From the NCBI RefSeq assembly GCF_002105155.1, contig NW_019029007.1, positions 450,054 to 514,053 on the forward strand: a DNA stretch of 64,000 bases, read 5' to 3'. This DNA is from Lobosporangium transversale (Eukaryota > Mortierellomycota > Mortierellomycetes > Mortierellales > Mortierellaceae). A program made the translations under genes and the position numbers. Below the pieces are notes generated by a model that saw nothing but the letters and a program-made list of their open reading frames with translations, did no database searches and was not told where the DNA came from. Below, one piece after another: positions 46,860 through 55,624 of this stretch (positions within the stretch are counted from its first letter, which is position 1; the number at the start of each line of letters is the position of its first letter).

Positions 46860-47360
46860 ATTGACTAAGGGACAGCTCATAGACTCTACTTAAGGAATTA
46901 ACCAGAGCTATGCAGTTGTATGAGCGCAGCTAAAGCTAAATACATAGGCCTTAAGGCATGCTATGCTACTGAAAACAAAAAAAAAAAATTGCACTTTTGC
47001 ACGACGTTTTCCTCTAAAGAAATAAACCAATGCTTGATGAGTAGAGGTGCTTTTAAAAACTTATGGTCAGCAACCTTTATCTTTGACACCTTTGTAGATT
47101 AGGTTGAAGGTCCTTTTCTCCTTTCAGTAGAGTATGAGCTATATTGATTATGGAGCTCGTTCGACAAATCAAATGTGCAGCCTAAACTAACGATTATAAT
47201 CAAAACCCACTAAGGTATTCATGTGCTTGATTGGGTTGCTCCTTAAGGCCGTGAATGAGTCAATGTAGGTATTAGCCAGCTATATATTACTGAGCAGCTT
47301 GCTACCAATAGCTGACACAGTTTAGTCCATTGGCTTTGCTATTGATTGTCGCTACTAATC
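46860..47360 (+). pseudogene. Possible Ty1/copia RNase H remnant
   Basis: The plus strand has MSAAKAKYIGLKACYATEN at 46920-46976, close to the copia RNase H motif around SSAEAEYIAL. Further on come fragments compatible with KTH..IHV (about 47200) and YITEQLA (about 47280-47310), where copia elements have TKHIDVR and TEEQLAD. Stops and shifts are numerous. The order fits, but each piece is short. Confidence 0.4.
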
Positions 47361-47983
47361 TTCTATTCCTATTTGAGGACATTTGCATTCACAATAATCA
47401 CAGATCTATCACATTTTCAGACAAAAGACAAAGATCATTATATCTGATCTTGTCTTTTAATATTTATTGTTAATTGTTTTCTCTGCTGTGGTTTCCAAGC
47501 TGCATCTTGGCCCAAGAGTGGCAATGCCCTTGGTACGTGTGCATGGCTGGATATTTCCTAGTAGGCTTGGATTCTTTTGATGATGCTTTTTAGCATATCC
47601 TTTGATGGTGCCTTGGCTAACTGGCCTTGGTAACCTTGGTTGACTGGGCCTAATGACCTAGCTTTGGGTTGGCTGCCCTTGGTTAGCTGCTTTTGATTGT
47701 CTGGGCTCTTTCAGGTTACCCTTGATGGATTTTGGCTTTGGTAGTCTTTGATTTCCTTGATTGCGGCAAATTGTGTTTGATTAATTGCGGCTGCCTTCGA
47801 TTGCTTTGACTAAGGTTTTCTGTCTTTGATTTTGTTGAGGCAATCTCTGGCTAGTATGGCTGAGGCAACCTTCTACCGGCTTTGGGCCTTGGCTGGCTTT
47901 CAATGAGGTTTCTTTTGGTTGAGTGGAGTGAGCTTGTTGGCTTTTTTTTTTCTTTTTTTCTTTTTTTTTTTTTTGCGCTGACG
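47361..47983. other. Degenerate GGCTTTGGT-like repeat DNA
   Basis: From about 47500 the sequence is dominated by CTTGG, GGCCTTGG and TTGGCT words without a fixed period. It looks like a decayed outer part of the following minisatellite. No gene. Confidence 0.5.
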
Positions 47984-48285
47984 TGGCTGCTATCTGCTGC
48001 TTGCTTTCTGGCTTCTGGCTTCTGCTTTTGTTTTGGTTTCTGGTTTTTGACTTTTGGTTCCTGGCTTCTGGCTTTTGGTTCCTGGCTTCTGGCTTCTGGC
48101 TCCTGGCTTCTGGCTTTTGGCTCCTGGCTTCTGGCTTCTGCTTTTTGGTTTCTGGTTTTTGGTTTTTGACTTTTGGTTCCTGGCTTCTGGCTCCTGACTT
48201 CTGGCTTTGACTTCTGACTTCTGACTTCTGGCTTCTGACTTTCTGGCTTCTGACTTCTGTGCTTTCTGGCTTCTGCTTTGCAGGA
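47984..48285. repeat. Heptamer minisatellite (GGCTTCT family)
   Basis: About forty tandem copies of a 7-bp unit, mainly GGCTTCT with variants GGCTCCT, GGCTTTT, GGTTCCT and GGTTTTT. Because seven is not a multiple of three, long open frames (GFWLLASGFW-like) appear in more than one frame and are artefacts. Confidence 0.9.
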
Positions 48286-48322
48286 GGTTTTTTTTTGTTT
48301 TTTTTTTTTTGGTTTTTTTTTT

Positions 48323-48357
<35 letters not shown>

Positions 48358-48839
48358 TATTTTTTGGAGTTTTTTGGGGTTATTATATTGGCCTTGGCTG
48401 TGAACTGTTGGCTGTTGGCTGTTGGCTTGTTAGCTCTGAGTCTATCTCCTCAGACGCCCTACCTCGGTCTGATGCTCTTTCCCAGGCCTTCTGCTTTCCT
48501 CCATGGATCGTAGGCCTCGCTCCTCCAAGCAAAAGTCCCATTGCAGTGGTCTATCGAACAACTAATCAATGGAGCCTCACTTTGACCAGAGCACCTTTGG
48601 TTCAGACGGCAGGAAACAGGGATCACACAACATGACGCCTCTACGCCATGCACCCACTACGACCAGGCGTCCCTGGCGCAGCATCGCTAATTGGATAGCC
48701 TAAGGATGATAAGTCAGTAACAATGAACTATTCACAAAGCCCTATAGAGCACCGAGTTGCCAAAGATTCCACCTAACCAGAGAGAACGAAAGCAAAGGTA
48801 AAACAGAATTAATATGCTCTTTGTGTCTTTCTTTTCACC
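48286..48839. other. Poly(T)-rich tract and spacer
   Basis: Interrupted poly(T)/G-T-rich DNA at about 48290-48355, then an unclassified segment with no coding signal. Confidence 0.45.
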
Positions 48840-49658
48840 TACCTTAGATGTTACCAGGCCTCGGTAACACCTGTTCCTGCTCCTGATCCTGATCCTGCTG
48901 GAGGGGGAATCTCCTTGACGGCCGAAGCTCGAGCTCTACAGGACCCAGTGAATAATTCATTGGTACTGACTTACCATTCTCAGGCTACCGCAACTGTGTG
49001 TCATCCTGTCCCTACGCGAAATCCCCAGAGGCACTCGGATCAAGTGAGGCCCAGAGACTAGAAGTTCTCTAGCGCCACCACAATGGTCCTTCCTCAAGGA
49101 GTCGTGAGGGTCCGACGGAGTGGAACCCCCCATCAGAGCAGATGAGGAGTTCGGAGGAGGCGGCAGAGAGGCCGGCGGAGGGGCCCCGGGCTCCGATGGT
49201 AGGACGGAGTGGAGCCCTTATCGAATCGGATAGGCCTCTACGGAAAGAGCCGAAGAAATAAAGAAAAGAAAAAAAAAAAAAAAAAGCGTGGTTAGAATAC
49301 TATAAAGAATAGCATAAACAGCAAACACCAAAAAAAAAGAAAAAAAAGTGCAATATGTTTACTCAATAAGAGAGAGTACTTACAGATCCGCTTAGGGCCC
49401 CATTTCGATAAGCACTGCATGAGCTTATTGCAGTCTTTGGGATGGTCGCCGCTGAGCATCCATCGGTAGTGTTTCTTGTGATGACTAGAAGGACAAAGGC
49501 AAAAAAATAGGAGTAAGTTAATGGACCTGCTGGACTCATTTAGCAATAGCTAAACAGTGGGTGACGGTAGGCAAGACAAAACGAAGCCATACATATGCTA
49601 GATACTTACTTGATGACGGCTCTATAGTGGATTGTATTTCACGGCTGGAATAGAGCAT
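48840..49658 (-). CDS. Candidate small spliced gene, product unknown
   Basis: The minus strand has ordered splice signals. An ATG at 49656-49658 leads MLYSSREIQSTIEPSS to a donor gtaagtatc at 49609. An acceptor cttctag precedes a 101-bp exon (about 49393-49494) that ends at a second donor gtaagtact. An acceptor ccgtag near 49245 opens a GC-rich exon (about 48980-49243) followed by a third donor gtaagtcag. One reading of the middle exon is HHKKHYRWMLSGDHPKDCNK followed by LMQCLSKWGPKRI; another frame is also open, so the frame is unsettled. A TATAAAGG on the minus strand (49679-49686) lies just upstream. The splice pattern is the support; no homologue is recognised. It could also be a mobile-element transcript, given the neighbours. 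Confidence 0.3.
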
Positions 49659-49686
49659 TTTTTATGGTCTCTGTGTGGCCTTTATA

Positions 49687-50750
49687 AGGCATGTGAAGGG
49701 AGGTGGAGAGGATGTGGGTGAAGAGAGGAGAAAAGAAAAGAAAAGCTGAGGGGAGACGAAGGGTATTTATGAAAATTGTTTTTCTTTTTGTGTCGTCGAT
49801 ATGACGTTTTACAGCAACGCAAAGGAAATTGGTATCCCACTGCCAAAGGTATTAAATAATAATACTAATAGCCATCATATGTCAGCAATAAAGAAAGCCA
49901 TTGTGAAGTATAATAGTAAGCGAATGAGTGAGTAAAAAATAAATATTTGAAATGTAAAGAGATAACGCGTTCAGAGGGCAATGCCACAAAATTATTATTT
50001 TCCGCCATGACGCCTTCGGTCAGATGTTCGCATGAAAACTCTGTTTTCTGGTTGGTCAAAACATTTACACGGCAGATAAGAGAAGCAGACATTGTCCATC
50101 TTCGGTAAAATTAACCTTTTTTATCTCCAAATGCTGTATGAATGAGTATGGAAAGAACCATTGAGTCAAATATAATGAATAATACAAAATAATGCATTAT
50201 ATAGACATATACTTTCTTGCTGTCGACGGCGAGGGCTCTTTGGCGGATTGTGCTTTGGAGAAAAGGAGAAAGGATGAATGCTGAGTGGTTTTTGTAATCG
50301 CTCAGGGAAAATAGTAAGTGAAACCAATTTGTGATCTCAAAGTATTGACTGAATAGCAATACAAATACGACATTTTGCTTTTATGCAAGAAAAAAAAGAA
50401 AAGAAAACGGCATAGCGGGAATTGAAATCAATAATCTGTGCACCTGTGATATCATTCGTCAATTTTCATATGCTTACAAGGTGGAGAAAGAGAACAACAT
50501 TCCATCCTCAAAGATATGCAGGGTCATACATACAACAATCTGCCTGCCCACAACAAGAGCACGAGCCACATTGCCCTCTTTGTATGGTGTACAACAAAGA
50601 AAGAAAGAAAAAACAGTGAGCAATGTGCTGTAGCTGGAGTAAAAGGACGAGACCCAAAGTACAAGCATATTAAAACTCGCATACTCTGTTTCTCACTCGC
50701 ATAATCAGCTACTATTCACTATTCTTTATTACACATTTTGCATTGTATTG
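49687..50750. other. Intergenic, no gene supported
   Basis: Only short frames, none with a motif. Confidence 0.45.
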
Positions 50751-50754
50751 TATG

Positions 50755-50992
50755 GAAATAAAAATAAAAATAAGAAATAAAATAAAATTAAAATAAAAGT
50801 AAAAGTAAAATTAAAATAAAGTAAAAATAAAATAAAATAAAATTAAAAATAAAAGTAAAATTCAAAATAAGAGTAAAAATAAAAGTAAAAGTAAAAAACA
50901 AAAGTAAAAATGAAAATAATAAATAAAAAAAAAAATATATAAAAAATAAAAATAATAAATAATAAATAAAAAAAAAAATAATAAAAAAAATA
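50755..50992. repeat. AAAATAAAAGTA-type A-rich repeat
   Basis: About 240 bp of near-pure AAAAT, AAAGTA and AAATAAA words with almost no C. The minus-strand open frame across it (Phe/Tyr/Ile-rich) is an artefact of composition. Confidence 0.85.
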
Positions 50993-51359
50993 AGATCGTA
51001 TTGATTTTAGAATCAGGTGTCTAGTATGGTATGGCATACTAGGTAGATGGTAAGAATGGTTTTGAGCTTGAGTAGTGCTGCTTTGGCGGTGATCTGGGTT
51101 CGCGTGCTAACTGATTGCCTTGAACACCCGATAGATAAGATCAGCGCTTCATACGATTCTTTACACGAAGTCAGAAAAAGAGGTAGATAGGCTGATTGAC
51201 AGTTTTGAACGGCTTGAGAGGGTCGTGCTCCGAAAATAGTACAGTATTTGAACAAGAACTATTTCATTTCAATAGCAGATAGAAGACCCTGGATGTTTTG
51301 CTATCGCGAAGTATTTCTTATGCTTCCATCAATACCAATAGCTATATTGAGTCGTAGCA

Positions 51360-51949
51360 TAACACTTTGAAGTGCCATTTTTTTAAGGATAAGAAGCAAC
51401 GACGTGTCGATAGCGTCATGTGCATCCCTTGTCCATAAAGCAATATATGTGTATTCGGCACACTGTTCGAGTTGGAAGGATGACGCCTGGAGCGAAGCAA
51501 GAACTGGCAGCCAAAATCAAGGTCTTGGATTATATTGAGGGCAAGCGGTCAGAGAACCCTGAGGCTGTTCTCATGTCTCTGACAGCAAGCGACAGGTCTT
51601 CAGTGTAAAGTCGTTCACTGACCCAGACAAATCATATGAGGTGGCAGTCGATTGGAAGGCGGGCGAAGTTGACCAGTTCAATGGGTGCACATGTCTTGAT
51701 TTCTTTCGAGCAGAAATGTGCTGCAAGCATATCGCATTAGCGACGTTAGAGCTCCCTCATACCAGTTTTTTTTATCCTGGGGAAGTTAGAGAACAGTCTC
51801 TTTTAGAAAGCATTTTAGATGACAATGCACCTATTCCTGGAATACAAGAAGTAGTACAGGCTGTACAGAAAGCCTCTGATCTGTGCGAAGCACGACTTCC
51901 AGTGCTACCAGGACTCAAACTTAGTAATAAACGTCAGAGGCAACGGTGA
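51360..51949 (+). pseudogene. SWIM zinc-finger fragment (transposase-derived?)
   Basis: The plus strand 51420-51608 reads VGRMTPGAKQELAAKIKVLD and GKRSENPEAVL. After a frame break near 51600 it continues FSVKSFTDPDKSYEVAVDWK and CTCLDFFRAEMCCKHIALAT. The C-x-C-x(n)-C-x-H pattern is a SWIM zinc finger, found in MULE/FAR1-type transposases and in derived ZSWIM proteins. The end at 51947-51949 follows LKLSNKRQRQR. No DDE core is visible upstream, so this is either the 3' remnant of a Mutator-like transposase gene or a short SWIM gene. Confidence 0.55.
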
Positions 51950-52029
51950 ATAAGTAATTTCTAGATAAATATAAAATATGAACAGGTTCAAAGCATTGAG
52001 TGAAGTTACGATTTCATATTTTATTCAGC

Positions 52030-52053
52030 TAATTATTACAAAAAAACAATAAA

Positions 52054-52086
<33 letters not shown>

Positions 52087-52232
52087 TTTTTTTTCTTTTT
52101 CTTTTTCTTTCAAATGTTTCTACTTAAAAAAAACAATAAGTTTTTTTTTTTTTTTTTTTTTCCTCTTTTTCTTTCAAATATTTCTACTTCACAAAAAAAC
52201 AATAAAGTTTTTTTTCTTTTTTTTTTTTCCTC
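52030..52232. repeat. Three direct repeats of about 65-75 bp
   Basis: A unit of AAAAAAACAATAAAGT, a long T/C-T tract, then TTTCAAATATTTCTACTT occurs twice in full, plus a third partial copy ending at the TPX2-like stop. The spacer tracts are (T)n and CTTTTT repeats. The region corresponds to the 3' flank of the minus-strand TPX2-like gene. Confidence 0.8.
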
Positions 52233-52235
52233 GCT

Positions 52236-53776
52236 TCAAATATCATTCATCCTTCTCCAAGTTTGTGCATCCATATTGGGATCAGGGGTAGGATATCGAC
52301 GTTGAGCAAACTCCTTGTATAAACTTACTATTTCTTCTCTTTCTTGTTTACGTCTTCTTTCTTCTTCGTCTCCTTCCTCTTCCTCATCCTTATTCGCTTC
52401 CTCGTCCATGGCCTTCTCCTCCTCCTTAGCCTTAGCCTCGTTCTTCTTCTTACCCCTAGCCTTCTCCTTACCTCTATCCTTCACCTTAGCCTCTTGTCGT
52501 TGTCGTTGCGATTGTGATGATTGCTGTCGTGTTTGCTGCTCCAGTCGATGGAGCTCTTCTCTTTTTCTTTGAGCTTCAATCTCTGCACGGACAGCTCTTT
52601 GCTGGGTTCGCAAAATGAACGGCTTAGGTTGAGTCAGAGGCCTCACCTCCTTCTTGGGTATAGGTTGCCTAGGAGGAAGAACCACCGCCTTTGGATTCTT
52701 AATCCTCCCCTCTTCTTCCAACAGCCTCTCTTCCTCCTCCCGCTGTTGAAGCCGTGCCCAGTATCGTTTGTTTCTACCTTCAGTCTCAAACTGGAAGGGT
52801 TTAGGGATTGTCCCTGTGGGCTTGGGCTTCGGCTTCAGCGTGGGCATCGGCGTTGATGCGCGCTTTATTGGTTTGGGCGCGAGTGGCCGAGATGCCAGAG
52901 GGTCGTATCGCCTCTTGGCGATAACTGGCGACTTTGGAGCCGCCAGTCTGGTTTTCACCAACGCTTGTGCCTTTGGTGGCGATGGTGGTGGCGGTGGCGG
53001 CGTTGCCTCTGTTTTTGGCTGTTGAGGTCGTGGCGTCGGCTTTGGGCGTACACCAAGAGGATCATATCGTCTCTTGGTGACCACAGGGGATTTAGGAGCT
53101 GTCAGTCGTGTTTTCTCCACTTTAGCTACACTCGAGGTTCCTGATCTTTGAAGGACCTATGCACGTGTATTGTGTATTAGAGAAAATAATAATTCTGTTA
53201 CAACGATTCTTTACAGACACACATTTATACATAAAATATATAATACACATATTTCAGAACTCAAGAACAACAGCAACAACAACAGCAATAAAATATAAAA
53301 CAAAATAAAACAATTAAAATAAAATAAAGTAAAATAGTGTAAAATAAAATAAAGCTCTCCACTGAAGACTCTACAACAAGTTAAGCAATTACCTTTTTTT
53401 GACTCATGAGTACACTCTTTTCAAGCTGCTGCTTGCGTTCTGAGAGAGGAATAAAAGGTGACTTGGGCTTAGCTTGCTGCTCATTGGCGATTAGGTCTTG
53501 CAGAACCGGTGAAACTGATGTAGCAACTGGTGGCGCTGATGTAGCAACTGGCAGCATTGGTGCAACAACCTGTGGATTAGAATGTGACTTGGTAGCATTG
53601 TTTTTATTGATGTGTGGAGTTGGATCATAAAAGATGGAGGGCTCTTCTTTATGTTTTTGCTGTTGTTGTAGCCATTGCTTGCCTTGAAGATATGCTCTTG
53701 CCATACGAATATTTCGAAGTGGTGTCATCTTTGCGTTCTTCTGTTCTTGCGTACCGGGTAAGTTGGGAAGGCTCAT
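52236..53776 (-). CDS. TPX2/XKLP2-domain microtubule-associated protein
   Basis: Exon 1 starts at ATG 53774-53776 (MSLPNLPGTQEQKNAKMTPL, RNIRMARAYLQGKQWLQQQQ) and ends LMSQKK at donor gtaattgc near 53396. The acceptor gcatag near 53155 keeps phase into VLQRSGTSSVAKVEKTRLTA. The protein has an internal duplication: KTRLTAPKSPVVTKRRYDPL and KTRLAAPKSPVIAKRRYDPL. Next come KPFQFETEGRNKRYWARLQQ and KPFILRTQQRAVRAEIEAQR, the PF.f.T..R pattern of TPX2-type targeting domains. A basic and acidic coiled coil ends EFAQRRYPTPDPNMDAQTWR, stop at 52236. Both exons are open without frame breaks, unlike most genes here. TPX2-domain proteins bind spindle microtubules; that role is inferred from the domain. 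About 420 residues. Confidence 0.75.
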
Positions 53777-53788
53777 AATTATAAAGGG

Positions 53789-53835
53789 GGTATCGGGTAT
53801 CAGGTATCAGGTATCAGGTATCAGGTATCAGGTAA
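53789..53835. repeat. Heptamer repeat GGTATCA upstream of the TPX2-like gene
   Basis: GGTATCA or a close variant repeats about six times, beginning 13 bp upstream of the start codon, so the repeat lies in the 5' leader or core promoter. Confidence 0.9.
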
Positions 53836-54509
53836 CAAGGCAATAGGTAAGAGCTTCTGAAGCTTGGACAAGTGGAATGGTTGAATGAAGAAAGGAAAAA
53901 AGGTAATCACAACTTATTAACTTTATATACGACGCGACATTGTAGGCACGTGAAACCGCGGTCACTAATAAAAGAAAGGCGTGTTGTACACCAGTGTTTT
54001 GTTAACAGCTCGCTGAAGTTCCCTTAAATTTTTTTAGTGTTCTATTCAATAAAACCAGCCTATCAGCTTCCACTTACTCAATACGTATGTACACAACCTC
54101 CGTCAAACGAAGCTATTCTCATTTGACATGGCATACTAAAAAAGGAAAAATAGTGCTTCAGCTATTTAGTCACGTTGTCGAACACTCCCACCACGCCACA
54201 CGTCTTGGTCAATATAGGCATCCGCAATGATGCAAACATTGTTTGTTCATCAGCATTACTCTAAAGTTGAGCAAAACTCGTTGTTCCTCAACAGCTGTTT
54301 AACCTACGTGAAAAAAGAAGTAAGTACATTTACATTTAATATCGGACTGCAAATACACCGAGCTGTGCTGTCCGTAATAGATATCGGTCTACAATAATGA
54401 TAAATATGGCATTCATGCAGCAGCAACAAGAGTACTGAAGATAAATGCAGTACTTCACACAGGACTCGAGATTAGCTGTCGGTTTTGCACCACTATCTAA
54501 CAAAAGATC
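53836..54509. other. Intergenic, no gene seen
   Basis: Presumed promoter of the TPX2-like gene in its left part; no motif or open frame of note elsewhere. Confidence 0.45.
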
Positions 54510-54932
54510 ATGGGGTATTCATATTGCAATGAGCTTCTAATGATATCATGCAAATGGTATATGATTCAGCGGATCACGATGTTTGGTATCAGGTACTGGA
54601 ATCGCTTGTCAAACATACAACATGTACAGGAAAGAAGGAGTAATGTTCGAAAGTCATGTTCAGTACATACTGCAGGTAGGGACCGTCGCTTTCTGGTCAA
54701 GAACTTTGATGATAAGACTGGTATACTTATTGATGTCAAAGCAAGGTCGAATACTAAATTGCTTCATACTCTGAAGCCCTATGTGGAAGATATTATGCAA
54801 GGATCTTATGGATTCCAAAAAGCAAGACCTTCCCTGTGTGGCTATGCTATCAGCTGCGAATTTTCTATTCCAGTACGACGAACAAAAGCAAACTCTTTGA
54901 AAAACCTGCAAGAAAAAAAAAACTGGATTTAG
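54510..54932 (+). CDS. Unrecognised open frame, possibly a gene fragment
   Basis: A 140-codon frame contains GRDRRFLVKNFDDKTGILID, VKARSNTKLLHTLKPYVEDI and GYAISCEFSIPVRRTKANSL. The composition is protein-like but no family is recognised. A 178-codon frame runs antisense over the same DNA, so the coding strand itself is uncertain. It lies between a housekeeping-type gene and a transposase island. Confidence 0.3.
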   Translation: MGYSYCNELLMISCKWYMIQRITMFGIRYWNRLSNIQHVQERRSNVRKSCSVHTAGRDRRFLVKNFDDKTGILIDVKARSNTKLLHTLKPYVEDIMQGSYGFQKARPSLCGYAISCEFSIPVRRTKANSLKNLQEKKNWI

Positions 54933-55534
54933 GTCGCATTTATTTTTGTTGTTCTGCAAGACCAGATTAAGGGATTCAAGAAACAACCCTTCAGAACTAA
55001 TCGTGTAGATCTCACATACAAAGGAACTTCTAGATGTCAAGCAGGGATTAATTTGCAAGCAGGACCTAGGGAAATATAAAGAACAGGGTGAGTGTACAAC
55101 ACGAATTAAGATACATTGATAATATCCTATTTTTATTAAAAATAGCTTTTTGAAGAATGAAAAATAAAAATTTGGGACTATCCAGACCTGACTCATTATA
55201 TTACAATTCGCAGATCAAATGGCAAGTGGTCTCTATTGATATTGATTTTTGTGTTAGTTTAGGTGAGAAGGACAGAAGATGTAGAAGAGAAGTGGAACTG
55301 AAGAGACAAAGAGACAGCCAGACTTCCTCCAATAGTTAAGGCTTATTCCGGCCTGGAAAAGCAAGCTAGTGTGAATACCAGTTGTAACAGACAACTTTTT
55401 TAAATTGTATGGAAAAACCTCCATTTGTCATTAATTTCCGAGTTACCAGAGGCGCTTTAATATTTGCCGAAAATCCGAAAGTTACAAACAACTACAGAAC
55501 CTTTTTCTTGTGCTCTTCATTGCACAAAAAAATG
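54933..55534. other. Left flank of the transposase gene
   Basis: No gene is seen. A segment near 55380-55400 with ACAGACAACTTTTTT could be a transposon terminus, but the matching inverted copy was not found on the right side. Confidence 0.35.
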
Positions 55535-55541
55535 TATAAAT
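55535..55541 (+). promoter_or_regulatory. TATA box of the DDE transposase gene
   Basis: TATAAAT lies 84 bp upstream of the ATG at 55625, at a normal distance for a fungal promoter with a short leader. Confidence 0.45.
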
Positions 55542-55624
55542 ACTCCACGGGTGTGGTGTGAAACCATATCTCTATCTTTTCGCAAGCAAGCCCTTATTTC
55601 TTCTACAAACTTACAGCAATCATC

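Noticed and set aside
47882-48210. Aromatic repeat protein (GFWLLASGFW-like) in two frames
   Set aside because: A heptamer repeat stays open in several frames at once; there is no start context or conservation signal.
52315-53025. Plus-strand Ser/Leu-rich and Gly-rich frames
   Set aside because: Antisense shadows of the TPX2-like gene, whose minus-strand reading shows family motifs and a phase-consistent intron.
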